Position numbers and translations under genes: made by a program
Assembly (NCBI GenBank): GCA_965206015.1
Contig: CBDBIW010000016.1
Span: 1,178,001-1,242,000, forward strand
DNA length: 64,000 bases
Source of the DNA: JAJCYL01 sp965206015
Lineage (GTDB): Bacteria; Bacteroidota; Bacteroidia; Cytophagales; Cyclobacteriaceae
Direction of reading: 5' to 3'
Notes under the pieces: model-generated
Database searches by the model: none
The model's input: only the letters and a program-made list of their open reading frames with translations
Told to the model about the DNA's origin: nothing
Part shown: piece after piece, positions 34,827 to 43,122 of the stretch
Layout: each line of letters begins with the position of its first letter
Position numbering within the stretch: the first letter of the stretch is position 1

Positions 34827-35522
34827 CTATTCTCTTGCTACTGCTTCAGAAAGACCTGAATCAAGAACTGATTCATCGAAGAAGTTTGTCTGCATTACTA
34901 GGATACCAGGTATGTCTAACTGAACTGATTCGTAAACCAATGGTAATTTTAGATTTCCCATTGTATTTGTAGTAATATTTTCATCACCTTTTTCCCATCT
35001 TGGTGGATGCAATTGCAAATTAGTTTTAAGACCCTTTCCTTCCGCTAGTTTTTCATCATTTTCCTCAGCCCAACCTTTCATAACATTCATAAATTCTTCG
35101 TCTTCAGAGGGCCTAACACACCAGATTCGACATCTGAGAATGCCCCCTCCTTTTTTTGTTGTGTCAAGCAAAACAAAGAATAAGTAGGGCATTGTAGCAA
35201 ATTTTGTATTAATGTCTGCTGATAGCTTTGCCCCACAATTAACATTGTTCCATCTTGGTGTATCAACTGCATCAACACAACTTGCCGATTTAACTTCAGA
35301 CCCATCAGCTAGATCATCGCCTTTTCCACGGTTATCATTCCCTGCAATTCCAGATATTATGGAAACTAAATGCTGGGATAAATAACCAAAATCAAGTTGA
35401 GAAGTCTGATTTGTCAGTTTGTTCCAAGTGCTTAATTGAGTCCATTGGGGAAGAATAACTTCCTCAACAAATTTCTTTGCAAGAATTTCTTTATTACTCT
35501 TATTAAGGTCGCTTAGTTCCAT
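34827..35522 (-). CDS. MamI/BsaBI-like type II restriction endonuclease
   Basis: A 231-residue protein resembling the RE_MamI family, which cuts interrupted palindromes of the GATNNNNATC type. The PD-(D/E)XK-like centre is GDDLADGSEVKS, with D69-D70 and E76-V-K78. Other features are PRWNNVNCGAKLSA and a C-terminal LDIPGILVMQTNFFD. It lies 41 nt downstream of the methylase gene on the same strand. The recognition sequence is inferred from family resemblance only. Confidence 0.75.
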   Translation of the reverse strand: MELSDLNKSNKEILAKKFVEEVILPQWTQLSTWNKLTNQTSQLDFGYLSQHLVSIISGIAGNDNRGKGDDLADGSEVKSASCVDAVDTPRWNNVNCGAKLSADINTKFATMPYLFFVLLDTTKKGGGILRCRIWCVRPSEDEEFMNVMKGWAEENDEKLAEGKGLKTNLQLHPPRWEKGDENITTNTMGNLKLPLVYESVQLDIPGILVMQTNFFDESVLDSGLSEAVARE

Positions 35523-35563
35523 TAGGTTCGAAACTAGCGATATTCTGAATTAATAATTGAAAT

Positions 35564-37561
35564 TTAAGCGATCAATAATTGTAATTCCTTGTCAGTAAAG
35601 TACCTATCAACAGCTAATTTGTTGATTAATTCGTGATCCTTTGCCTCCTTTTCTAAGAGTGCCTTAAATGTCTTGAATTTTGCTGATCTAGACTTGGGAA
35701 TTGGAATTAATACTTTACTAAGCTCTTGAGATTTAATCCGATTGTGCGAGGATGATGTACCAGATGTTAGCTGACTTATTTGAAGCTGAACTGAGGGTAG
35801 CATTAATAGTGCCCTTATTTCAGAATTTGTGAATTCGCTAATAGACTGTAGAATCTCAAATTCACTTGAACATGTGAGGTTAATATCCAGCTTCGGGACA
35901 ACTATTGACCTTGGTATTCTTGGATTAATTTTGGAAAACAAAAGATCTCCACTTTTACATACAATCCCTGGATATTTAGGAGTATAATCAAGTAAACTGC
36001 GGTAGTCAATGATGTCACTATTAACTATGTGCAAAATGCTTATGCAGGATGAATCCTCTTGTCTTTTTTCCCTTTTCCTTTCTTTGGTTATGAATTTCAC
36101 AATATCCTTTAGCATCACCAATTCAACCCCCGACTTATTTGTTAGCTTATCAAGTTCTCTAAACATTGTTGAATCATAATGACTAGGAGTCCACGGGTTC
36201 GATTGAAAATTTGAATATGGAACTGTAACTGCTGAAGGGTTTTCAGAAATAACTTTAACCATATTCTTAACTGATTTATCCTTTAATGATTTCTTATAAG
36301 AATCTAAGATCTTTGTAAGGTCATTCTCCCCCTTCATTACTTTAATGGTTGCTCCTTTTCGTGTGCTTACCTCAAAACCTAAATCCTGACTCCTGGCAAT
36401 AAAAACTGGTTTTTGAGCTGCATTGATAACCTTTTTAAGATGAAGAATACTGGTCTTGGTTCTGGTTCCGGCTTGGGCAAACGCAACAGTTGGGAGTTCA
36501 ATAATAGAGACTAACTCAATCCCCTCATGCATAAGAATTCGATACCTTAAGGTCTCAGAAACACCCTTCGAGGAAATAACACTGTCAGGAACAACGGCTA
36601 ATAATTCACCTCCCTCTTTTAACAAACTCAAACACCTGTCAATAAACAATACTTCAGAACTTATTTTTGCATTGTTTCCAAATAAGTCACTCAACAATGG
36701 ATACTTAAGTTCTGTTTCTACGTCAAGTTCTTTCTTTGAAAAGAATGCGCCAAATGGTGGATTGGTTAGGATAAGATCCACAGAGTCTTGATAATTGTCC
36801 AAGTTCGAAACCCCAATTAATGAGTTACCAGAACTAATGTCAAAATTGGCAGCTTCAAATAAATTAAAATTTAATCTAGCTAACCTCACCATTCTTTGAA
36901 CTTTGTCTTGTGCTACAATCTTAAGGGTAGTTATATATGACCTATTTGAATAAGTCTTATAAAAAGACGTCATAAATGAACCTACACCACAACAAGGATC
37001 ACAAGCAGTAATCCCTTTACTATTACTGAGCAATCCTTTATCTATTCTGTCAATTGAAATAGATACCATTAAGTCAACGACTTCCTGTGGAGTCATGTAT
37101 TGAGCATCCTCAATATTGTTCCTGAAGTTGTCTCGCACAAAATGACCAAAGGACTCATTAATAAGATCAAAGCTCTCATTCTGATCCTTAATTTGTTTGA
37201 TTGACTTATGAACCAGCTCAACGATCGAAGCAGCAAACTCATTATCGTCCTCATCAATTTCTAACTTAGGATTTTGCCCAAAAATGGGTGTCCCATTTGA
37301 TGTTACAAACATTTGATCGCTAGCAGCCTTTTGAAATGTAGTTTGTAGCTTCTGGACAATATTGTAACCGTTTTCCTTATAATCTTTTAAAATAATTGGA
37401 ATAGAACTATTACCGTTTGATACTTTGATTTCATACAATTCTAATGCAATCAATTTAGATATTTCATCAAGCTTGGAATTCGCATCACTTAGCTTACCAT
37501 ACTTATGAAAAGAATTTCTCAATTCATTAAGAGTCTTATTAAAGAGATTGAGTGATTTCAT
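35564..37561 (-). CDS. N6-adenine DNA methylase with C-terminal specificity domain
   Basis: A 665-residue methyltransferase of the HsdM-like gamma class. It has an N-terminal helical part, SAM-binding motif I CDPCCGVGSFM (about residues 183-193) and catalytic motif IV NPPF (267-270). The C-terminal third (about 470-665) resembles an HsdS target-recognition domain (DLLFSKINPRIPRSIVVPKL). This fused design is known for methylases of MamI/BsaBI-type systems. It protects the site cut by the downstream nuclease. No type I HsdR or separate HsdS gene is nearby. Confidence 0.88.
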   Translation of the reverse strand: MKSLNLFNKTLNELRNSFHKYGKLSDANSKLDEISKLIALELYEIKVSNGNSSIPIILKDYKENGYNIVQKLQTTFQKAASDQMFVTSNGTPIFGQNPKLEIDEDDNEFAASIVELVHKSIKQIKDQNESFDLINESFGHFVRDNFRNNIEDAQYMTPQEVVDLMVSISIDRIDKGLLSNSKGITACDPCCGVGSFMTSFYKTYSNRSYITTLKIVAQDKVQRMVRLARLNFNLFEAANFDISSGNSLIGVSNLDNYQDSVDLILTNPPFGAFFSKKELDVETELKYPLLSDLFGNNAKISSEVLFIDRCLSLLKEGGELLAVVPDSVISSKGVSETLRYRILMHEGIELVSIIELPTVAFAQAGTRTKTSILHLKKVINAAQKPVFIARSQDLGFEVSTRKGATIKVMKGENDLTKILDSYKKSLKDKSVKNMVKVISENPSAVTVPYSNFQSNPWTPSHYDSTMFRELDKLTNKSGVELVMLKDIVKFITKERKREKRQEDSSCISILHIVNSDIIDYRSLLDYTPKYPGIVCKSGDLLFSKINPRIPRSIVVPKLDINLTCSSEFEILQSISEFTNSEIRALLMLPSVQLQISQLTSGTSSSHNRIKSQELSKVLIPIPKSRSAKFKTFKALLEKEAKDHELINKLAVDRYFTDKELQLLIA

Positions 37562-37635
37562 GATGCTTATCTTTTTCTAGATTATAATCTGTTTTTCAAG
37601 CATAAGTAACTTTTTGATGGATTGCAATGGAGATC

Positions 37636-37729
37636 GCACACATTTGCCCCTCTCCTCCCCTCCTAGCCAACGTTCCTCACTGCGGCATGATTAATTCCTC
37701 GATCGTGAGGAGTGGCAAAAGAGTGCTCG
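37636..37729. repeat. Island repeat R2, copy D
   Basis: GCACACATTTGCCCCTC at the left and GTGAGGAGTGGCAAAAGAGTG near the right end match copy C, including the internal CTCACTGCGGCATGATT. It lies 75 nt upstream of the methylase start and closes the restriction module. Confidence 0.75.
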
Positions 37730-37815
37730 TTACTACAAGAAATGAGAGGTATGTTTTTATTTGATGTTAGAGGCCTTCCCTAAACTATTAATGCGAGCCC
37801 TGAACCCAAGCTATA

Positions 37816-37898
37816 TTAACATAACGCAGGACATTATATAACATTTATCCATATCACAGTTCCTGTGCTCATGCTCATATAATTCCTATTATGTGTAA
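37816..37898. repeat. Island boundary palindrome, short form (copy D)
   Basis: It starts TTAACATAACGCAGGACAT like R1 copies B and C, but after ATATAACA diverges and closes within 83 bp: the right arm CATATAATTCCTATTATGTGTAA pairs imperfectly with the left arm. An internal CAG-TTC-CTG forms the tip. It shows that the palindrome is a discrete unit and marks the right edge of the island. Confidence 0.65.
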
Positions 37899-37919
37899 AT
37901 AGTACTGCAGTGGTCACAA

Positions 37920-38147
37920 TTGAGATTCGCGTATTTAAAGAAAAACAAAAAGCTGGTATTAGGTGTAGGTATTACTTTTGGCCTGCTGGTTTTTACTTTT
38001 ATCCGTATCATTCAAGCATTAAGAAACTGGAATCAGGGAAAAAATGAAGAGAGGCGAGCGGAAGATAAACGAATAGAAGAGCATGCATGACACGAATTAA
38101 AAATGAAACTTTTGCGGGCAGAACTTGAAGAAATGAAAAAGCAATGA
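37920..38147 (+). pseudogene. Small membrane-anchored helical protein with in-frame TGA
   Basis: From a TTG at 37920 the frame encodes a basic start, one membrane helix (LVLGVGITFGLLVFTFI), then a charged helix (NEERRAEDKRIEEHA), TGA at 38088-38090, and more charged helix (ELKMKLLRAELEEMKKQ) before TGA at 38145. The internal TGA is probably a mutated CGA. Family not recognised; it could be the tail of a sensor or a small stand-alone protein. Confidence 0.4.
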
Positions 38148-38229
38148 TGATCCGCAGGAAGGTACGGGTACTCTGCAGCATACCCGGAAGCGCAAACAAA
38201 GCCTCTGAGCAACTTTTAGCGATCGGGCC

Positions 38230-38271
38230 TTGACACTCTCCCCCTGGTCTAAAGACATAGGGGAGTGTCAA
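38230..38271. repeat. Perfect-core inverted repeat, possible element end or terminator
   Basis: TTGACACTC-T-CCCC at 38230-38243 pairs with GGGGAGTGTCAA at 38260-38271 with one bulged base and a 16-nt loop. No T run follows, so it is not a standard terminator. It lies among remnants and could be an end of a lost insertion sequence. Confidence 0.5.
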
Positions 38272-38366
38272 TCGAGATAGGCTCACAGCCATCTAACAAT
38301 TGTATCGAAGTTTTACACTGTCCGAAGGACGCCGCTAATTTTTCGGCTCTTTCAGGAGGTCTAGCC

Positions 38367-38590
38367 TCATGCCCCGATCAACGGCATACGTTTTACCAGA
38401 ATCACTTTGGCGGATTCTTTCAGATAATAGTTTCTATCAAAATCACGAATAGATCGCATAAAAGTCTGGTAATTCATCGGTTTTCGGTCACCTTGAAGCT
38501 CCCCAAAGTTTAAAATGATCCAATCAAATGCCTTTTTCGCCGATGTTACAATAAATTCCCGATCGAGAATAGAGTCTGCTCTATCAAGGT
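38367..38590 (-). pseudogene. C-terminal remnant of an unrecognised protein
   Basis: A minus-strand frame without a start reads LDRADSILDREFIVTSAKKA, FDWIILNFGELQGDRKPMNY, FMRSIRDFDRNYYLKES and ends KVILVKRMPLIGA-stop (TGA at 38367-38369). Upstream, a coding-like stretch continues in another frame (SNLYGKNGNKDHKP), implying a frameshift near 38590. Coding character is strong, identity unknown. Confidence 0.4.
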
Positions 38591-38762
38591 TTGTGATCTT
38601 TATTACCGTTCTTACCGTATAAATTTGATTTCAACAGACCAGTTAATAATTTGAATGTTGCTATCTCATAATTAGCACAACGGGTTAACTTATCCCGAAT
38701 TCAGGTTAAGTTAATGATTAGACCTTTTTCGCAGATAGAATTTAAAAAAACTATCATTTCTA

Positions 38763-38786
38763 ATACCATCATACCATCATACCATC
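38763..38786. repeat. Tandem octamer ATACCATC, three copies
   Basis: Three perfect head-to-tail copies of ATACCATC in otherwise noncoding sequence. The rest of 38640-38895 shows no gene. Confidence 0.8.
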
Positions 38787-39023
38787 AAAAGTACATGATC
38801 TTCTTCTTCTGTCATTTTATCCAGGTTATGATGTGCTTGATTTTTTAACTTGGGCAGCGTTCAGTTTACAATCTCATGATTAGTTTATTCTGAAGCTATT
38901 TCTTATCTATTATTTTTATAAAAACTAAGTCTTTAGGGTATTTACCAACAATTATTGTATCCGAATTAAATGCTTTAAGACTAAAGTCTCTAAAACCTTC
39001 AAGGGTTAAAATGTTTTCAAAAA

Positions 39024-39489
39024 TCACAAACTTCCCGGTTTTACTTTCCATTTAGAACTAAAGAAAAGTACCTCATTGCTTCCCCGGTCTCGCAGGTATA
39101 TTGATGCCTCTTTACTTAGATATGGGTTATTTTCAAAATGAGCATCTTGCTCCCAAAAAGCATCCCATCCTGTATTTATTAGAACCGCCTTTCCTTTCAT
39201 ATCCAGGTTCTCAAAATGTGATATACCCACTTCTTTCGATTCATTATAGGTGCTTACCATTCGATCTATGAAATTTTCCGTGAACTGATCTCCACTTTCA
39301 TAACGATGAAATGGGGAATCGATATAGGTGCCTGTATTCACCACCATATCTATCCTGCCAATGTGAAAAGTCTCCCCATCATAGTAATTTCGTGATTCCT
39401 CTCGACTTAAATAATCACAGATAATTGGCACTGGAAGGCCCTTGCAGGTAGGTAATCAGACCATTTTCAACTTCATGGCTAATCCTCAT
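39024..39489 (-). pseudogene. Cyclase (kynurenine formamidase-like) family remnant
   Basis: From ATG 39489 the frame reads RISHEVENGLITYL, shifts near 39430, then continues VPIICDYLSREESRNYYDGE, VVNTGTYIDSPFHRYESGDQ and AVLINTGWDAFW. The TxxDSPxH metal-binding pattern (TYIDSPFH) is characteristic of the cyclase family. The normal C-terminal 60-80 residues are replaced by unrelated sequence after IYLRDRG; a second unrecognised C-terminal scrap (ENILTLEGFRDFSLK to FIKIIDKK) occupies 38896-39045 in another frame. Probably inactive. Confidence 0.75.
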
Positions 39490-39517
39490 GACTAATGTCA
39501 ATCAAACTCATAATCCT

Positions 39518-40141
39518 CTATAAATGGCTAAGGTGATCAATGTTATTATAAATATCAACTGTAAACATAGTTCCAGTATAAGTTAACTGGTAGAGCGATA
39601 GATTCTGATGTACGAAGAGTTTCTCCATGTCTTTGAGGTCATAATTGAGCAGCCAGGTCAAAAGTATGCGAATGGCCCGACCGTGAATGCTAATGATGAT
39701 GGTCTTTTCCTCCGTTTTACTCAAAATATGATCCATGGACACTTTTTGGCGTTCCATTACATGCTGAGGCCCTTCACCTCCCTTGATTGAATAAGTCAAA
39801 TTCCCACTCCTCCATTCTGCTAGAAGCTTTTTGTATTCACCATGTGATGAAGGGTGAAAGTGTTCTCCCTCCTTTTCACCCCAACTAATTTCATTCAAAC
39901 CTTCTAACTGTTCATACGGCACACCAGCATCTATAAATCCCTGAACGGACTGGACGGTACGCTGAAGTCTGGAGCAGTATATTTTATCGATGGGCGCATA
40001 CTGATAGTGATTGTAAAATCCTGATGCTTGTGCAAACCCTGTTTCATTCAAAGATGCATCAATTCCGCTACCTTGTACCCTACCCTGCTTATTAAATTCC
40101 GTTTCACCATGCCTGATCACGTATATTTTTTTGGTTATCAC
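39518..40141 (-). CDS. Histidine phosphatase family protein
   Basis: A 207-residue cytosolic enzyme of the phosphoglycerate mutase-like branch. The catalytic motif is RHGE at residues 10-13 (YVIRHGETEFNKQGR), with NEISWGEKEG providing the acid-base glutamate region and SIHGRAIRILL the second histidine. It is divergent from the thioesterase gene. Members act on many phosphomonoesters; the substrate is unknown. Confidence 0.88.
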   Translation of the reverse strand: MITKKIYVIRHGETEFNKQGRVQGSGIDASLNETGFAQASGFYNHYQYAPIDKIYCSRLQRTVQSVQGFIDAGVPYEQLEGLNEISWGEKEGEHFHPSSHGEYKKLLAEWRSGNLTYSIKGGEGPQHVMERQKVSMDHILSKTEEKTIIISIHGRAIRILLTWLLNYDLKDMEKLFVHQNLSLYQLTYTGTMFTVDIYNNIDHLSHL

Positions 40142-40212
40142 CTCGGTTATAATTTTGTTTGCAAAGGATGCGAATATAAGTTTTTAAGGCACGTCACTAA
40201 ATCAAAATAGCC

Positions 40213-40629
40213 TTGTTTACACCCGGAATGACAATTGATGACATTAATAAGATCGGTCAAAACTCCATGGGCGGGTATTTAGGCATTGAGGTAACAGAAA
40301 TTGGAGAAGATTTTATCAAAGGCAAAATGCCGGTTGACCAACGTACAAGACAGCCCTATGGCATGTTGCACGGAGGTGCTTCAGTGGTTTTGGCTGAATC
40401 TCTAGGCAGCATAGCCGCGACATTGACGGTCGACCAAAACAAGCAGTATTGTGTAGGGCTGGACATAAACGCCAACCACATTAGAGGAGTAAAAGAAGGA
40501 TACGTTTATGGTATTGCCAGTCCTTTTCACATCGGTAAATCGACACAAGTATGGGAAATTAAGGTTACCAATGATGAAGGTAAACTGGTATGTATAAGCA
40601 GAATTACAATGGCAGTAATAGATATTTAG
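40213..40629 (+). CDS. Hotdog-fold acyl-CoA thioesterase (PaaI/MenI-like)
   Basis: A 138-residue single hotdog-domain thioesterase with the family signature LHGGASVVLAESLGS near residues 55-70. Start candidates are TTG 40213 and ATG 40228; the family usually begins a few residues before MTIDDINKIG, so both are plausible. It lies six bases upstream of isochorismate synthase. In Bacteroidota this pairing suggests hydrolysis of DHNA-CoA in menaquinone synthesis. Genuine PaaI activity cannot be excluded. Confidence 0.82.
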   Translation: MFTPGMTIDDINKIGQNSMGGYLGIEVTEIGEDFIKGKMPVDQRTRQPYGMLHGGASVVLAESLGSIAATLTVDQNKQYCVGLDINANHIRGVKEGYVYGIASPFHIGKSTQVWEIKVTNDEGKLVCISRITMAVIDI

Positions 40630-40635
40630 GAAGGA

Positions 40636-41847
40636 ATGTCCAGGGAAGTGAACCAAAACACCTATTCTCTCCAAGAGCTTGAATTAAACGAGGCACTGAA
40701 AAAGATTTACTCCACGGCATTACACTTAAACTTTCCTGTTGCCATTTGGCGAATGCCGGTAACTCAGGATATTTCACTAATTGTTGACTTGTCAGGCAAA
40801 TCCAAGAAAGTCAAGACGGAACTGGAAGAGGTTACAAGCGGATTTATTGCCGCACCATTTCATTCGGAAGATGAAACAGCTGAATTCATTAGTGCTGATC
40901 TCATATTTAAAAGTCAGAACGGTCAGCTGACAGTTAATCCTGTTTACAAAGACTCATGGACCACCGAATTGTTTTTTCAACGACTAAGTGCCAATGACCT
41001 AAACGGAATGCCGGCACCCCTAACCAATACTTCTAACCAATCAAAAGAAGGCTCTAGGGAAGATTATATAAACCTTGTTCAAAAAGGTATTGATGCCATC
41101 AAGAAGAACACTTTCAAGAAAGTGGTTTTGTCAAGGAAAAAGGTGCTCAATCTTAGGCTTGGCTTTGATGTGATAGACAGTTTCATGGAACTATGCAATG
41201 CGTATCCCGGAGCATTTGTCAACCTCTTTCAACTTCCTGGAAGCGCATTATGGATGGGCGCAACACCGGAACTTCTTATTAGCCAGAGCAATGAAGAGGT
41301 CTTTAAAACAGTCTCACTAGCTGGAACACAAAAAGCAGAACTGGATTCGAATCCTCTTGAAATTAGTTGGACTCAAAAAGAAATTGAAGAACAGGCGATG
41401 GTTGGTAGGTATATCATTGATTGCTTCAAAAAAATTCGGTTGCGTGAGTTTGACGAGAATGGACCAAAGACTGTTCGAGCTGCAAATCTTTATCACCTGA
41501 AATCAGAATATGTGGTCAATACCAAGGAGGTTAGCTTTCCACAATTAGGCTCGGTAATGCTCAAACTACTTCATCCAACTTCTGCTGTTTGCGGAACTCC
41601 TAAAGAGTCTTCATTGAAATTTATATTAGAAGAGGAAAATTATGACCGGTCGTTTTACGCTGGTTTCATTGGGCCTGTGAGTTTCAATACCGGCTCAAAT
41701 TTATTCGTCAATCTTCGATGTATGCAAATCATAGGAAACCAGGGCATCCTTTATGCCGGAGGTGGCATAACTGAACACTCTGATCCCGAAAAAGAGTGGC
41801 AGGAAACGGAGATGAAATGTCGAACGTTACTTGACATGATAGAATAA
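40636..41847 (+). CDS. menF: Isochorismate synthase (chorismate-binding family)
   Basis: A 403-residue enzyme converting chorismate to isochorismate, the first menaquinone-specific step. The C-terminal chorismate-binding domain has FKKVVLSRKKVL, GATPELLISQ, SLAGTQKAE, SEYVVNTKEV, LHPTSAVCGTPKE and FYAGFIGPVS, the classic block order with the catalytic Glu and Mg-binding region near the end (LYAGGGITEHSDPEKEWQE). The N-terminal part is variable. Pairs functionally with menC at 19.3 kb. Anthranilate or salicylate synthase is less likely because the gene is alone with a thioesterase. Confidence 0.88.
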   Translation: MSREVNQNTYSLQELELNEALKKIYSTALHLNFPVAIWRMPVTQDISLIVDLSGKSKKVKTELEEVTSGFIAAPFHSEDETAEFISADLIFKSQNGQLTVNPVYKDSWTTELFFQRLSANDLNGMPAPLTNTSNQSKEGSREDYINLVQKGIDAIKKNTFKKVVLSRKKVLNLRLGFDVIDSFMELCNAYPGAFVNLFQLPGSALWMGATPELLISQSNEEVFKTVSLAGTQKAELDSNPLEISWTQKEIEEQAMVGRYIIDCFKKIRLREFDENGPKTVRAANLYHLKSEYVVNTKEVSFPQLGSVMLKLLHPTSAVCGTPKESSLKFILEEENYDRSFYAGFIGPVSFNTGSNLFVNLRCMQIIGNQGILYAGGGITEHSDPEKEWQETEMKCRTLLDMIE

Positions 41848-42177
41848 AAATTTAATGCCCCTTCCTGCCCAATGTTTTGGGTAACTTTAATCTTAAAATA
41901 GTATGATATTCGTCATATTTCCACAATGACGAAATACAGTTTTGTTAAAAACACCCTTTGAACTTTTAACAAAGTTATCCATCTCCCGGACGTAACAATA
42001 GTAACATTTTCAGGCTTGATCCTCCGGCTTTGAACCCCTTCCACTTATCGGTTTTGATTGCAGCCTGACAAGGTATATGGTCTTGGAAGAAAGGTCTTAA
42101 CTGCTTAGTCCCTGCATTTTTCGGTTATTCCGGGCAAGGGAGGTAATCTGGTAATCAATTTGACAGAGGGTATTTTT
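41848..42177. other. Noncoding stretch after isochorismate synthase
   Basis: No frame, RNA gene or repeat recognised. It borders two fused gene scraps to the right and probably consists of decayed sequence. Confidence 0.5.
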
Positions 42178-42281
42178 TAAATGCCCTGTTGCACCCCTTG
42201 AGTTTGCATTTCTGGCCGATTCCTATTTTACCGAAAAAGGAATCAGGGATCAGGTAACAATTACCTATTATGAGCGATCTC
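42178..42281 (+). pseudogene. Sulfide:quinone reductase-like FAD oxidoreductase scrap
   Basis: The frame KCPVAPLEFAFLADSYF followed by TEKGIRDQVTITYYERS matches the central segment of sulfide:quinone reductase-like flavoproteins (a C-x-P-x-KCAGAP-like cysteine then FLxDxYFRxxGIRDxV). Only about 34 residues remain and they join directly onto a FadL-like piece. Confidence 0.55.
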
Positions 42282-42539
42282 GCAGATTTACGAAGGCTTA
42301 TTTGTGGAAAGTGGTGACTTTGATATACCCGGTAACTGGACAGTTGGTTTGGCCTATTCTATCAATGACTGGGGCTGGGGTTTACCAAATGGGTAAGTGA
42401 AAAATACGCCATCAATTTTGCAGCACTGCATGGGTTCTCCCAAACAGTCACCGGTCCGAACCTATTTGAAATCCCTAACCAACAAACAATTGAATTGAAA
42501 ATGCATCAGTGGGAGTTTGAGTTAGGGTTTACATTTTAA
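42282..42539 (+). pseudogene. OmpP1/FadL-like outer-membrane porin, C-terminal scraps
   Basis: The frame IYEGLFVESGDFDIPGNWTV then GLAYSIND matches a late FadL strand, ends at TAA, and in another frame EKYAINFAALHGFSQTVTGP, IPNQQTIELKMHQW and EFELGFTF-stop give the family's C-terminal strands ending in an aromatic residue. An internal deletion and frameshift separate the two parts. Confidence 0.65.
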
Positions 42540-42565
42540 ATGTCCTGTTTAAAATGTTTTTAGGT

Positions 42566-42590
42566 GAGGCTGCCCAAAGTGGGCAGCCTC
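42566..42590. terminator. Strong hairpin between aroK and the FadL scrap
   Basis: GAGGCTGCCCA and TGGGCAGCCTC form an 11-bp perfect stem with a 3-nt loop, 7 nt past the aroK stop. No T run follows on the minus strand, so termination efficiency is uncertain. Confidence 0.55.
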
Positions 42591-42596
42591 TGCAAT

Positions 42597-43121
42597 CTAT
42601 AGCCTATAGGGTTTACTCAAACTATCAATTAGCTCCTGAGGTGAAGATGTGCCATCCGATATCAAGTGAGCCTTAGCATAAAATGGTCGTCGTTGAGAAA
42701 GCAGATCATTCAAATATTGCTCCAGATTTTTCTCATGTTGATTGATTAAGGGTCTTATCTTAAAATCAGTTCCACCTAGCCTATTCACAAGCTCTTTCAA
42801 ATCAATATCCAAAAACACACTACAACCTGTCTGATTCAGTACTCCCATGTTGTTATGATAGCAAGGAGTGCCTCCACCACAGGAAAGAACAAATTTATCT
42901 TTATCAGCAATGACAGCTCTTAAAACATCAGCTTCAATTTGCCGGAAATGATCTTCTCCAAATTCACTAAAAATTTCGCGAATAGTTTTACCCTGTGATT
43001 CCTCAATGAGCGTATCCAGATCATACCAATCATAGTTAATCTGTGGCCCTAATGAACTGGCAAACATAGACTTACCGCTTCCTGGCATACCAATGATGAA
43101 AATTTTACCGGGTAGCAGCAC
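42597..43121 (-). CDS. aroK: Shikimate kinase
   Basis: Phosphorylates shikimate with ATP in aromatic amino acid synthesis. The P-loop is GMPGSGKS; the shikimate-binding DLD is in YDLDTLIEE, and CGGGTP follows near residue 77. I chose the GTG at 43121 (VLLPGKIFIIGMPGSGKS, 174 residues), one base after the upstream stop, rather than the frame-open ATG at 43166, which would overlap that gene and add 15 extra residues. Last gene of a DUF1599/DoxX-type/aroK operon. Confidence 0.92.
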   Translation of the reverse strand: MLLPGKIFIIGMPGSGKSMFASSLGPQINYDWYDLDTLIEESQGKTIREIFSEFGEDHFRQIEADVLRAVIADKDKFVLSCGGGTPCYHNNMGVLNQTGCSVFLDIDLKELVNRLGGTDFKIRPLINQHEKNLEQYLNDLLSQRRPFYAKAHLISDGTSSPQELIDSLSKPYRL

Positions 43122-43122
43122 C

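Noticed and set aside
24437..37898. Calling the palindromes true attC sites
   Set aside because: The terminal motifs do not fit RYYYAAC and GTTRRRY consistently and no integron integrase lies in the window, so only the resemblance is reported.
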